Assembly: GCA_964445985.1 (NCBI GenBank)
Contig: CAYUMU010000009.1
Span: 1-64,000 of the forward strand
Length of the DNA stretch: 64,000 nt
Source: CAYUMU01 sp964445985
GTDB lineage: Bacteria > Planctomycetota > Planctomycetia > Pirellulales > S012-138
Reading direction: 5' to 3'
Below, piece by piece: positions 42,027 through 51,036 of the stretch. Each line of letters begins with the position of its first letter. The first letter of the stretch is position 1. The notes beneath the pieces are model-generated. The model made no database searches. It saw only the letters and a program-made list of their open reading frames with translations, and had not been told where the DNA came from. Position numbers and translations under genes: made by a program.

Positions 42027-43085
42027 TTAGGCCGGCTCGGTGACCAGGGCCTTCAGCTCCCGCTCAATATGCGACAACTGAGGAACCGTATTCTGTTCGT
42101 AGTTTTGATTGAGTCCAATGCCTGGCACGTGTTGTCCGGCAAGCAACCGGGGACGAACCAGCAGATCGTAAAAATGCTGGTCGATCGCGCGCCGCAAGAG
42201 ATGCTCGCCGAAGTTCGTCACCTCGGTGTCTTCGTTCACAATCAACAGCCGACCTGTTTTTTTCACGCTGTGGCTAATCGCCTGCCAGTCGTAGGGGAAG
42301 ATGCTCCGCAGGTCGAGCACGTCGCAACGCACGCCCAAGTCATCCTCCAGCCGATCCGCCACTTGCACGCACAGCGGCAAGGTCCGGCCATAGCTGATGA
42401 CGGTTGCAGCGTCGCCCTCCCGCACCAACGAAGCCTTGCCGATTGGCACCACGTGTTGCTGAACCTTGGGCCACCGCGGTTGCCAGTTCTGGCGATTTTT
42501 GAGGGGGGCGTCGATCATTTCTTTTAGCAGTTGCTGATCCTCGGGCTCGCCCGGAATCAACTCCGGCCCGCGCACGCGCAACAGCGCCTTGGGCAGCAAC
42601 ACCATTACCGGATTGGGGTCGATAATGGCCGCCAGCATCAGCCCATAGGCATCGAGGGCGTTGCTGGGCATCACAATCTTCCAGCCAGCCAGGCGGCTGG
42701 CCCAGCTTTCGAACGAATGCGAATGGTACAGACTGCCACGGATGCCCGACCCGCTAGGCATCATCACCACCAGCGGCATTTCCCAATTGCCGCCACTGGC
42801 CCAGCGCTGGTTGCCGGCCACTTTCAGCAGATCGATGGTGTTGAAGCCGTAATCGCAAAACTGGATTTCGGCCACCGGCTTTCCGCCAGCGTAGGCGATG
42901 CCCATGGCGGCGCCGATGATGCCGCGCTCGTCGAGCGGCGAATTCCAGGCGGTTTTCAAGCCTTGCGTGGCGGTAAATACGCCCCCCAGCGGCGGCCCGA
43001 CATCTTCACCGAAGATATCGGTCACCCCCAGGTGCGTTTCACCGTAGTGCAGAGCCATCCGCACCGCTTGTACTAATGTGGCCAT
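42027..43085 (-). CDS. 2-oxoacid dehydrogenase E1 beta subunit
   Basis: 352 residues of the transketolase-type beta chain. Motifs: VFGEDVG as IFGEDVGPPLGGVFTATQGL, LDERGIIGAAMGIAYAGGKP, VAEIQFCDYGFNTIDLL, and C-terminal DVLDLRSIFPYDWQAI and VNEDTEVTNFGEHLLRRA. This pattern is closer to branched-chain 2-oxoacid dehydrogenases than to pyruvate dehydrogenase, though the substrate is not certain. It lies between E1alpha (126 bases upstream) and E2. The N-terminus MATLVQAVRMALHY starts right at the conserved region. Confidence 0.92.
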   Translation of the reverse strand: MATLVQAVRMALHYGETHLGVTDIFGEDVGPPLGGVFTATQGLKTAWNSPLDERGIIGAAMGIAYAGGKPVAEIQFCDYGFNTIDLLKVAGNQRWASGGNWEMPLVVMMPSGSGIRGSLYHSHSFESWASRLAGWKIVMPSNALDAYGLMLAAIIDPNPVMVLLPKALLRVRGPELIPGEPEDQQLLKEMIDAPLKNRQNWQPRWPKVQQHVVPIGKASLVREGDAATVISYGRTLPLCVQVADRLEDDLGVRCDVLDLRSIFPYDWQAISHSVKKTGRLLIVNEDTEVTNFGEHLLRRAIDQHFYDLLVRPRLLAGQHVPGIGLNQNYEQNTVPQLSHIERELKALVTEPA

Positions 43086-43211
43086 TCGTAGCCTTGAAAC
43101 ATGTCCAACAAAAGCGAGCCAGAGGGAGGGCCTTCTGGTTCGATGACAGCCGCAATTTGCTAAATCTTATATCCGAGAAATCCTATGGATCATCTCGCCC
43201 GCCACCACCGT

Positions 43212-44279
43212 TTACTCCGGCAATCCCGTAAAGTCGTCCGGGTAGACGTCATCGACGGGGCTGGGGGCGTAGGTAAACCGCGGAATGTCGTCGGCCGTGG
43301 GCTGCGGTTCCGTCAGGGCCTGGCTCAGCGCGTCTTCGGCCTCTTTGCGGGCCGAACGATGCACTTCTTCCAGCCCCGCTTCGTGAATGATTCCGGCCGC
43401 CAGCATCCGTTCCTCAAATTGGGGAATGCAATCCGGCTCTTCCTGCACGCGCAGTGCCCCGCTAGAAGAAGAATGGCCGTGCAGCCGCGAAACTTGCACT
43501 TCCAGCATGTAGGGCCGCCGGCGTTTGCGGCAGTATTCCATGGCCCGGCGGATGGCGTACCAGCTGGCGATGGGGTCGTTGCCTTCCACCACTTCGCCGG
43601 GAATGCCGTGGGCTTTGGCTCGTTCGATAATGGGTCGATCGACGTGCTGCGTGTTGTGCGGCGTGGAAATCCCCCAGCGATTGTTCATCACCACAATCAG
43701 CACCGGCAGTTCGTTGCCCGGGCGGGTGCTCCAGATCAGGCAACTGGCGAAATCTCCCTCGGCCGTGCCGGCTTCGCCACCGGTTACCACGGTAATGCCG
43801 TCGCCGCCGTGACGCTTTTGCACCATCGCGGTGCCGGGCGCCATGGCATATTGAATTTCGATGACCGAAGAGGTCGGCACCACGTTCCACTCGCGTTTGG
43901 CGTAGTGCCCGCTGAAATTGCGGCCCAGCGAGTTGGTATCGGTGCGGGTCATGGCCATTTGCCGGATGCCTTCGATGAGCGGCATGCCCATGGCCACCAT
44001 GGTGGCGCTGTTGCGGTAGTGCAGATGCAGGAAATCGAAATCGGGGCCGCGACCTTTATTTACGTTGAGCCCCAGGGCCGTGTTGAAGGCTTCTTCGCCG
44101 GGTCCGCCAATCCAAAAGTATCCTTGGCCCGACTTGCTCATCTCGATCATGATCATTTCCATGGCTCGAGCCCGAACCATGATTTTGTGGATCTCCAGAC
44201 AACGCTCCCCGGGCAGCGATAGAGCGCCGGAATAAACGGCCTTGCCGTTGCGGTACTCAAGTTGGGCGTCGCGTTGCAT
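43212..44279 (-). CDS. 2-oxoacid dehydrogenase E1 alpha subunit
   Basis: 355 residues, thiamine-diphosphate-binding alpha chain. GYFWIGGPGEEAFNTALGLN, HLHYRN and GIRQMAMTRTDTNSLGRNFS are typical of the branched-chain type. The cofactor motif is TGGEAGTAEGDF, then VVMNNRWGIS; the normal GDG is GEA here, so the metal-binding Asp is replaced by Glu. HGHSSSSGA corresponds to the phosphorylation-loop region. With E1beta and E2 it should convert branched-chain 2-oxo acids to acyl-CoA. It leads the operon. Confidence 0.9.
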   Translation of the reverse strand: MQRDAQLEYRNGKAVYSGALSLPGERCLEIHKIMVRARAMEMIMIEMSKSGQGYFWIGGPGEEAFNTALGLNVNKGRGPDFDFLHLHYRNSATMVAMGMPLIEGIRQMAMTRTDTNSLGRNFSGHYAKREWNVVPTSSVIEIQYAMAPGTAMVQKRHGGDGITVVTGGEAGTAEGDFASCLIWSTRPGNELPVLIVVMNNRWGISTPHNTQHVDRPIIERAKAHGIPGEVVEGNDPIASWYAIRRAMEYCRKRRRPYMLEVQVSRLHGHSSSSGALRVQEEPDCIPQFEERMLAAGIIHEAGLEEVHRSARKEAEDALSQALTEPQPTADDIPRFTYAPSPVDDVYPDDFTGLPE

Positions 44280-44796
44280 GCAGAGCTACCTTCTCGCCAG
44301 CCGCAAAAAAGGGATCACGGCCGGAAGGGGAAAAGCTATTGGCTCGCCGCTGTAAGCAGCGAGCGGGGGTGTACTTAACCGTCCCAGGTATTCTACGGGT
44401 TTCCCCAAACCGGTGAAGGCCAGATGAGACCCCGCAAAGGTGGGAAGCCCGGGTGAATCTGCCCCGGCCTGCAATTGTCGCGACATTGTCCGCGTAACCG
44501 CAAGTGCTTTGATTTTAATGCATTGCGGAATGCGCCGCCCCCTCCCCAGGGGCTTCCCATCTGCCCCGCTTGACACCCCGTTGACAAAACGATTGCGATA
44601 AAACGACATCCTGCTAGCAGTGCGAAGGGGGGACGAAGCCCGCTCAAGCAGGAGTTGTTTTAGGGGGAAGAGGCAAATGACGCAACGTGCCTCGGGTAAG
44701 CGGGGATATCTGTGGCAAATATCGTGGAGAGGAGGTTTGCTACTCGCCACTCTCAAATAAGCCCCCAATAAGCACAACCACGAACGAGGATCCCGC
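44280..44796. other. Gap between E1alpha and the SUKH gene, nothing recognised
   Basis: 517 bases. It should carry the promoter of the dehydrogenase operon. Two TTGACA hexamers lie close together on the plus strand near 44570-44585 but have no fitting -10. No gene or repeat was seen. Confidence 0.4.
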
Positions 44797-45861
44797 TCAT
44801 TTCTTCTGGTTTTCAATCCGTTCCTTGATCCACTCGACATCGCTGCGCGGCGTATTGGCACCTCGCATGATCTGCAAGATGTCCTCGTTTTGGTGAGTCT
44901 TCGCGGCGGTATTCGCGCCACGCTCGATCAGGTACTCAGCGATGCGTAAGCTGTACTTCCGTGCCGCATAAAGTAGTGGGGTGTAGCCATCTTGGTCCGC
45001 CGCCTCAACGCCTGAGCCCGCTTCCAAGAGCAATCGCGTTCCATCCAGGGAGTGGCCTGCGATCGCAAAGTGCAGCGAGGTTTTACCCTTTGAATCGACC
45101 GCAGCGACGTCAATCCTATTCTTGAGCAGCAAATCAACGATGTCGAGCCTGCTCCGATTGCTCGCCATCATGAGCACCGTCCAACCGTGTTGGTTTCGTT
45201 CGTCGTTCCGCGCGGCCCGTAACAGTTCGACGGGGTCCACGGGCTCCCATTGCTCAATCGCTCGAAAGAGCGGGTGCGGGTCATCGCTCCGTTCGTCAAT
45301 CTCCATTCGCGCGACGAAGTCGTCGAAGTCGTCGGCAACGAAGACAGGATTTTTCGCGACTTCTTCCTCAGGATGTTCCAGCCACGATAGCCATAAGTGT
45401 ACTTGGCCCGTCGGTAAATGCACGGAAAACCGATCGCCGCATGCCGTATGACCCACCGCCAGATATTCCGGCGGCAAATCCGTCTGCTGCCGTATCTTCA
45501 AGATATCTGCATAGTCCCCGGCGAAGCCCGGTTCAATCGCGTAGAGAATGAAGACGTCTGATTCGCTGCCATCATCCAATCGGATGACGGTGGTCGGCGC
45601 AAGGCTCCCACCGTTGGTGCGTGCGAGGAACCCGCGATAAGCGTCCGGTAGCGAAAAGCCAATCCAGCGTTCCAACAATTGCAATTGCGTTTCGGTTGCG
45701 CGGCCAAAGGCATCTTGGATCTCGGGTCGCAACACGGCGAACTCAGCAATGGGAGCATGGGACGACGCACGACTCGGTATTGGGTCCGCAGCGGGACGGC
45801 ACGACGCCAAACAGGCTAATGCCATTGGCAAGCAGAACTTGAATGATGCCGACAACTGCAT
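44797..45861 (-). CDS. SUKH (SMI1/KNR4)-domain lipoprotein with ankyrin repeats
   Basis: 354 residues. A signal ending LPMALACLASCRP suggests a lipoprotein. Residues about 45-190 are a SUKH/SMI1-KNR4 fold: RATETQLQLLERWIGFSLPD with DAYRGFLARTNGGSLAP and a later VFVADDFDDFVARM. From about 215 come four ankyrin repeats (NQHGWTVLMMASNRSRLDIV, DSKGKTSLHFAIAGHSLDGT, DQDGYTPLLYAARKYSLRIA). SUKH proteins are best known as immunity proteins against secreted toxins, usually cytoplasmic and without ankyrins. An exported fusion is unusual. No toxin gene lies beside it. Confidence 0.85.
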   Translation of the reverse strand: MQLSASFKFCLPMALACLASCRPAADPIPSRASSHAPIAEFAVLRPEIQDAFGRATETQLQLLERWIGFSLPDAYRGFLARTNGGSLAPTTVIRLDDGSESDVFILYAIEPGFAGDYADILKIRQQTDLPPEYLAVGHTACGDRFSVHLPTGQVHLWLSWLEHPEEEVAKNPVFVADDFDDFVARMEIDERSDDPHPLFRAIEQWEPVDPVELLRAARNDERNQHGWTVLMMASNRSRLDIVDLLLKNRIDVAAVDSKGKTSLHFAIAGHSLDGTRLLLEAGSGVEAADQDGYTPLLYAARKYSLRIAEYLIERGANTAAKTHQNEDILQIMRGANTPRSDVEWIKERIENQKK

Positions 45862-45894
45862 TGGTTGCTTCTCGTCTCGCCAGCTTCCGCCGGT

Positions 45895-46917
45895 TCAAAC
45901 CGTGCTTTGCTTGGCCCCCGTGCGAATGAGCAGCTCGGCAATTTGCACGGCGTTGGTGGCCGCCCCCTTGCGGAGGTTGTCGCTCACGCACCAGAAGGCG
46001 ATGCCGCTGGGGCTGGAGAGGTCTTTGCGAATGCGGCCCACGAAGACTTCGTCGCGACCGCTGCATTCGGCCGGCAGGGGGTACACCCCGTTCGCCAGGT
46101 CGTCTTGCACCACGATGCCCGGCGCGGCTTCAAATAGCTCGCGAGCTTCCGCGGCCGAAAGCGGGCGTTCGGTCTCCACCAGAATGCTCTCGCTATGGCA
46201 ATTGGCCACCGGCACCCGCACGCAGGTGGGGCAAACCAGGATGCTGTCGTCGCCGAAGATCTTCTGGGTTTCCCAGACCATCTTCATTTCTTCGGAGGTG
46301 TAGCCCTCGTGCTTGGGCCCGCCCACGTGCGGAATCAGATTGAAGGCGATGGGGTGGCGGAAGGTCTTGGGCGCAAAGGTTTCGCCCGCCAGGCGAGCCT
46401 TGCTGGCGTCGTCGAGCTCGCGAATTCCTTCCACGCCAGCGCCGCTGGTCGCCTGGTAGGTGCTGACGACCACCCGCTTGATGCGGGCCGCCTCGTGCAG
46501 CGGCTTCATCGCCACCACCATTTGCGTGGTCGAACAGTTGGGGCTGGTAATCAGGCCTTCGTGATTTTCGACGGCCTCGGGGTTGACCTCGGGCACCACC
46601 AGTTTGGCCTTGGGGTCCATCCGCCAGGCGCCACTTTCATCGATCACCACGCAATTTCGCTCGAGCGCCCAGGGCACAAAGTCCCGCGCGGTGGAGTCGG
46701 GCGTGCTGCCGATGGCCAGATTCACGCCGACAAAAGCCTCAGGCCGCAGTTCCTCAACGGTGTACGTTTTGCCTTTGAACGTGAGCTCCGTGCCGGCGGA
46801 TCGGGCCGAAGCCAGGAATTTGATCTGTTGGAACGGAAAATCGCGTTCCTCCAGCATCTGCCGAATGATCCGACCCACGGCGCCGGTCGCGCCGACAATA
46901 GCCACCGTTTCAAACAC
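45895..46917 (-). CDS. asd: Aspartate-semialdehyde dehydrogenase
   Basis: 340 residues. NADP-dependent enzyme leading to lysine, diaminopimelate, threonine and methionine. Family features: VAIVGATGAVGRIIRQMLEE at the N-terminus, LASARSAGTE, SGAWRMDP, SPNCSTTQMVVA with the catalytic cysteine, STYQATSGAG, FNLIPHVG, and VPVANCHSESI. The GTG start at 46917 follows GGGAG by eight bases and begins right at the Rossmann fold; the frame from 47028 adds an unconserved leader. It lies 33 bases after the SUKH lipoprotein's start. Confidence 0.95.
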   Translation of the reverse strand: MFETVAIVGATGAVGRIIRQMLEERDFPFQQIKFLASARSAGTELTFKGKTYTVEELRPEAFVGVNLAIGSTPDSTARDFVPWALERNCVVIDESGAWRMDPKAKLVVPEVNPEAVENHEGLITSPNCSTTQMVVAMKPLHEAARIKRVVVSTYQATSGAGVEGIRELDDASKARLAGETFAPKTFRHPIAFNLIPHVGGPKHEGYTSEEMKMVWETQKIFGDDSILVCPTCVRVPVANCHSESILVETERPLSAAEARELFEAAPGIVVQDDLANGVYPLPAECSGRDEVFVGRIRKDLSSPSGIAFWCVSDNLRKGAATNAVQIAELLIRTGAKQSTV

Positions 46918-47282
46918 GGAACGAACTCCCGACCTACAAAAACAGCCGGCCCAGCCGGCAAGTAAAGGACTTTTTAGTATGGCAGCCAGGCCGCATGGCA
47001 TCAATGGCCCAGCGTGGCGTCTCTGCAAGCGTTCATCGCTCTGGGCCGTTGCTGGTTGCTGGGGGCTGGTGTTGTCGGCTTCTCGGCGCGCAAAGCGTCA
47101 CCCACAGGGATCCCCGCAACGCCCGGCAAGTTCGCCCGGTTTGTCGCCCAATATTCCCCACGGCCAACTTTTTCCCACAACCCGTGCCGCTCCCTAAGCC
47201 GATATTTTCGGAGTCTCTGCAAAAATCCCAGTTGCTCGAAGATCGGGCCTGAATGATGATGCGTACAATTGGAGGTCACTAA
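46918..47282. other. Divergent gap between asd and the kinase gene
   Basis: 365 bases. No promoter pair, repeat or small gene was recognised beyond the two ribosome-binding sites at its ends. Confidence 0.4.
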
Positions 47283-48173
47283 TTGATCGCCTCATCTCCG
47301 GCCAGAAATATCGCCTTGATCAGGGCACGTCAAAAGATCGGGAAGTACCGCGTCGAGCGGCGTCTCGCCGAAAGTCCGTTTGCCACGGTCTTCCAGGCGT
47401 ACGACACGATCGAGGGCATCCACGTTGCGCTCAAGATTCCGCGGGGAAACTTCTCCTCGGAGCAGGTTTTGGATGACTTTCGCCGCGAAGTCCGCCTGGC
47501 CGCCAAGCTCGATCACCCGAACATTCTGCCGCTCAAAAATGCCGCGTTTATTGATGGTATTTTTGTCATCGTCTCGCCTCTGGGCGAAGAAACGCTGGCC
47601 GACCGACTTTGCCGGCGGATGTCGCTGCGAAATGCGTTCGACATGGCGGGCCAAATCTTGGAAGCCGTGGCCTACGCCCACGAACAGCGCATTATCCACT
47701 GCGACCTTAAGCCCGAGAACGTGATTTTATTTGCCGGGGGACGCGCCCGGCTGGCCGATTTTGGCATTGCCAAGGTGGCCTTGCGAACCCTGAGGGCCTC
47801 GGGGTCGGGCACGGTGGGCTACATTGCCCCCGAACAGGCGATGGGGCGGCCTTCGTTCAAGTCCGATGTGTTCTCCCTGGGCCTGATTCTGTGCCGCATG
47901 TTCACTGGCACGTTGCCCGAATGGCCCTACCGCTGGCCGCCCGAAGGCTTGAGCCGCCGCCGGCGCCGAATGCACCCCGAGCTGGTGGAATTCTTGCGGA
48001 AATCGACGGAGGTCGACGCCCGCCGCCGCTACGTGGATGCCCAGCAAATGCTGTCCGCCTTCCGCCGCCTGCGCGTCAAGGCCCTGAAATTTGCCGCCGC
48101 CGAGGCCGCCAAACGCAGCAGCGGCACCGATCGCAAAACGCCCGGCACCAACCGTCGCCGCGCCGCTTCCTAA
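47283..48173 (+). CDS. Hanks-type Ser/Thr protein kinase, cytoplasmic
   Basis: 296 residues, mostly one kinase domain. VAIK is VALKIP (K51), the catalytic loop IIHCDLKPENVIL (H-C-D instead of HRD), DFG is LADFGIAK, and the activation segment ends GTVGYIAPEQAMG. The glycine-rich loop is degenerate (RLAESPFATVFQA, no GxGxxG). No transmembrane helix or sensor domain follows, only a basic, Ala-rich tail. The start is TTG at 47283, supported by GGAGG at 47271-47275. A zinc-ribbon protein is 33 bases downstream and may be its partner. Confidence 0.88.
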   Translation: MIASSPARNIALIRARQKIGKYRVERRLAESPFATVFQAYDTIEGIHVALKIPRGNFSSEQVLDDFRREVRLAAKLDHPNILPLKNAAFIDGIFVIVSPLGEETLADRLCRRMSLRNAFDMAGQILEAVAYAHEQRIIHCDLKPENVILFAGGRARLADFGIAKVALRTLRASGSGTVGYIAPEQAMGRPSFKSDVFSLGLILCRMFTGTLPEWPYRWPPEGLSRRRRRMHPELVEFLRKSTEVDARRRYVDAQQMLSAFRRLRVKALKFAAAEAAKRSSGTDRKTPGTNRRRAAS

Positions 48174-48176
48174 CGC

Positions 48177-48197
48177 AGCAACTAGCCACCAGCTACC
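48177..48197. repeat. CTAGCCACCAGCTACC-type short repeat
   Basis: Read on the minus strand this is the unit GGTAGCTGGTGGCTAG seen in larger clusters at 49364-49405, 53110-53149 and 61780-61845. Confidence 0.5.
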
Positions 48198-48206
48198 TTT
48201 TCCGCT

Positions 48207-48473
48207 ATGCCCCTGACTCGTCCGCCAGAAAATGCCTGCCCGGGCGCGAATGCCACCGCTGGCGTGCCGTGCCCTTTGCAGTGCAAGTACAATCTTTTCC
48301 AGCGGGGTGAGTTGCGGATCGATTCCTGGGAACTGAAGTGCAGCGACTGCGGTTACCGCGTGACGCAAGCTTGCCGGTCGGACGAGCCTGAACTGAACCC
48401 AGATATCGATCCGGCCCGCTGTCCCTGGTGCGGATTGGAAGGAGCCAAGCCGGGCCTGAACCCGTGCGGCTAG
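48207..48473 (+). CDS. Small zinc-ribbon-like protein
   Basis: 88 residues with nine or so cysteines: CPGANATAGVPCPLQC near the N-terminus, then CSDCGYRVTQAC, then ARCPWCGLEG. The CxxC pairs suggest one or two zinc sites. I do not recognise a named family. It follows the kinase closely on the same strand. Start ATG 48207 has no clear ribosome-binding site; translation may depend on the kinase mRNA. Confidence 0.7.
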   Translation: MPLTRPPENACPGANATAGVPCPLQCKYNLFQRGELRIDSWELKCSDCGYRVTQACRSDEPELNPDIDPARCPWCGLEGAKPGLNPCG

Positions 48474-48480
48474 GTGGCAT

Positions 48481-48535
48481 ATTTTCGTGGCATGGCTTCC
48501 GTGGCTTGGCCGTCCCGGCCATGAATCCGCGCCGT
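48481..48535 (-). repeat. Diverged relative of the 45-base repeat
   Basis: The minus-strand reading contains GGCGCGGATTCATGGCCGGG and ACGGCCAAGCCACGGAAGCC, similar to 8167-8225. The similarity is partial, so this is tentative. Confidence 0.4.
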
Positions 48536-48576
48536 GCTGCCAGTCATCGATCGACTGCCAAACGGGGTTCGGCTCC

Positions 48577-49335
48577 CTAGACCAACAAGGCATCGACGCC
48601 AGTCAATGCCGCCCCCAGTCTCTCGGGCAAGACCATGCTAGCCAGACCATCCAGCGGTGTCGGCTCATCGTTGACGATCACCAGCCGAGCCCCATGTTTG
48701 GCCGCCAACTCTGGCAGTCCGGCTGCCGGGTACACCACCAGCGACGATCCCAAGGCCAGCATCACGTCGCACTGCTTCGCGTAGTCGGCGGCTCGCTCGA
48801 GTACATCGGTCGGCAGGCTTTGCCCAAACGAAATCGTGGCGTGCTTCATCCGCGGTCCGCCACACTCCCGGCAGATCGGCACCCGGTTCTCCGCCAAGAA
48901 CTCCTCCACCAAAGGACCGGCCGGCAACCTGGCATCGCAGTCCAGGCAGCTTACATACTTGGCGGTGCCGTGCAGTTCCAGCACTTCTTGGCTGCCAGCG
49001 TCTTGGTGCAGGCCGTCGATATTCTGGGTGATTACGGCGGCTAACCGCCCGGCCGCTTCCCATCTCGCTAGCACTTGATGGCCGGCCGAGGGCTTCGCGC
49101 TGGCAAAGCTGGCATGGGCTTCGGCCTTTTGTGCCCAATAATCGTGCCGCCGCTGAGGGCTGCGCAGGAACTCATCGAAAACCACCGGCTGATGCCGAGC
49201 CCAAACGCCGCCGGGCGTGCGGTAGGCCGCCAATCCCGACTCGGTGCTGATGCCCGCCCCGGTGAACGCCACCGTGCAGGCCGACTCCGCCAGCCACTGG
49301 GCCAGTTGCTTCAACAAAGGTCCGTAAGCAACCAT
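48577..49335 (-). CDS. cobB: Sir2-family NAD-dependent protein deacylase
   Basis: 252 residues. Motifs: FTGAGISTESGLAAYRTPGG, the NAD pocket TQNIDGLHQDAG with catalytic histidine in LELHGTAKYVSCLDCD, zinc cysteines in CLDC and CREC, and ALGSSLVVYPAAGL. It probably removes acetyl or succinyl groups from lysines; the residues in the YRTPGG region do not clearly decide between them. ATG at 49335 follows a GGGGGATG-type site; the longer frame from 49356 is less likely. Confidence 0.92.
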   Translation of the reverse strand: MVAYGPLLKQLAQWLAESACTVAFTGAGISTESGLAAYRTPGGVWARHQPVVFDEFLRSPQRRHDYWAQKAEAHASFASAKPSAGHQVLARWEAAGRLAAVITQNIDGLHQDAGSQEVLELHGTAKYVSCLDCDARLPAGPLVEEFLAENRVPICRECGGPRMKHATISFGQSLPTDVLERAADYAKQCDVMLALGSSLVVYPAAGLPELAAKHGARLVIVNDEPTPLDGLASMVLPERLGAALTGVDALLV

Positions 49336-49363
49336 CTCGCATCCCCCTAGAAACACGGATCAT

Positions 49364-49405
49364 CACCAGCAACCGCCAGTCCCTAGCCACCAGCCACTAG
49401 CAACC
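49364..49405. repeat. Cluster of CTAGCCACCAG-type units
   Basis: CACCAGCAACCGCCAGTCCC and TAGCCACCAGCCACTAGCAA: degenerate repeats of the same unit as at 61780. The rest of this 413-base gap before the outer-membrane protein has no recognised gene. Confidence 0.6.
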
Positions 49406-49748
49406 CTTCCGCTCGCAACGATTTTAACGGTTTTGCGGATTTGGTGGGGAAGGCAGAGTTTGCCGGCCGATACAAGATTTGAGCCCCGCCCCCCCACTGG
49501 TAACGACGCTTTCTCGGCATCGTTTTTGGGGGAAAACGGGCGGCAACTCCCATTTTCAATCCGTTCGAGGGGACGAAGCGGACGCATGGACGTGGCCGCT
49601 TTGTCCATCGATCCAGCAAGGTTCATTGAGCCGACTAGCTTGTGCACTCGCGACTGCCGGGCGATGTGGAAGGGGGAAATCCACATCGCCCGGCGCGAGT
49701 AGCGCCCCCCTTTTGCAACGAGTCACCGCCCCCTCCAGGAGAAGACCT

Positions 49749-50873
49749 ATGAGAGCTCGAATCGTGGCGTGGTGCCTGGCACTTTTGGCGTTGCCTACTT
49801 GGGTGCTGGGGGCAGACACTCCCGCCAAGTTCACCTCCTACCGCGACATTGAAACCGCCTACCATTCGCAGTCGGCCGAACTCAATGAATTGCGCATGCG
49901 GCTGGCTTCGCTCGAAGAGGAAGTGACCTACTCGGCGCCTCCTCAGGCCAGTTACATCGACGGCAATTACGCCCACGGCGGCGGTTCCGGTTGCTGCGAG
50001 CCGTGTGCGTGCGAAGCGTGCTGCTGCGAGCCGGCTGCCATGTTCTACGCCGGCGTGGAAGCCGTATGGCTCAAGCCGCATTTCCGCTCGGCCGACGCCT
50101 ACGTTCGGTCACCGGACCCTAACAATGCGATTTTTGCGCCTTTTGACTACGACTTTGAAATTTCGCCGCGCGTGTGGCTGGGCTACAAAGCCGCCAGTGG
50201 CACGGGGGCTCGCGTTCGCTACTGGCAGTGGGATCACCTGGCCGCTTCCGCGGCCGCCGTGGCCAATCCCGGCGAGGAGCTGTTTGCCACCGCCCAGTTT
50301 ATTGGGCTCGACTCCGACGGGATTGGCGGACAAGGCACAGCGGGTGTCTACAGCACCCACGCCCTGGATTTGGAAACCATCGACCTGGAAATGACGCGAG
50401 ACCTGTGCGTTGGCGTGTCGATCATCCGCTTCGCCGCGGGTATTCGCTATCTCGACCTGGGACAGAAATATAATGCCTATACATTCGGCACCGCCCCCGT
50501 GCCGATCGAAGCGTTGCAGTATACGCAAGACTTTGAAGGCATTGGCCCCACGTTTGGACTGGAACTCGGGCACGACCTGGGTTGCAGTTTTTCGTTCTAC
50601 GCCATGGCCCGCGGGTCGGTGCTGTTTGGCAATCGCAGCGATCAATTGACGCTCACGACGATTGGTCTTCCGACAGCGAATGCCATTCGGTCCAAGGCCG
50701 ACGAGATGATCACGATTGGCGAAATTGGAATGGGTTTTGAAGCCAACTTCGGCGGGATCTTTGCCCGAGCGGGTTATGAAGGCCAGATCTGGTTCGATAC
50801 CGGCACGCCCAACTACGGCGCCGGCAACATGGGCCTGCACGGGTTCAATGTCACCAGCGGCGTGATGTTCTAA
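49749..50873 (+). CDS. BBP7/Lpg1974-like outer-membrane beta-barrel protein
   Basis: 374 residues. Signal peptide (IVAWCLALLALPTWVLGADT), a short coiled-coil (ELNELRMRLASLEEEVTY), a cysteine-rich stretch (GCCEPCACEACCCEP), then a beta-barrel domain: FYAGVEAVWLKPHF, SPRVWLGYKAASGTGARVRY, GIRYLDLGQKYN, FGLELGHDLGCSF, GEIGMGFEANFGGIFARAGY, ending in an aromatic residue (GVMF), as in outer-membrane barrels. GGAGAAG lies just before the ATG at 49749. The wider frame from 49479 was rejected. This family is abundant in Planctomycetes and was first named in Legionella. The cysteine cluster at the barrel entrance is unusual. Confidence 0.83.
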   Translation: MRARIVAWCLALLALPTWVLGADTPAKFTSYRDIETAYHSQSAELNELRMRLASLEEEVTYSAPPQASYIDGNYAHGGGSGCCEPCACEACCCEPAAMFYAGVEAVWLKPHFRSADAYVRSPDPNNAIFAPFDYDFEISPRVWLGYKAASGTGARVRYWQWDHLAASAAAVANPGEELFATAQFIGLDSDGIGGQGTAGVYSTHALDLETIDLEMTRDLCVGVSIIRFAAGIRYLDLGQKYNAYTFGTAPVPIEALQYTQDFEGIGPTFGLELGHDLGCSFSFYAMARGSVLFGNRSDQLTLTTIGLPTANAIRSKADEMITIGEIGMGFEANFGGIFARAGYEGQIWFDTGTPNYGAGNMGLHGFNVTSGVMF

Positions 50874-51036
50874 GCCGCGAGCCGACTTCGACCAAGAAAC
50901 GGGGTGCCATGTTTACGCCCCCGGCGTAAGCATGTTGCCGAACCACACAGCAGCCAGCGTGAAACCGCTCGGCTGCTGTTTCGTTTATCAACTCCCCCTC
51001 CCCAACTCCGAATTCCGAACTCCGCACTTCCCAAGG

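Noticed and set aside
43185..44222. A 345-codon plus-strand frame opposite E1alpha.
   Set aside because: Antisense of a conserved gene; Gly/His/Arg-rich with no motif.
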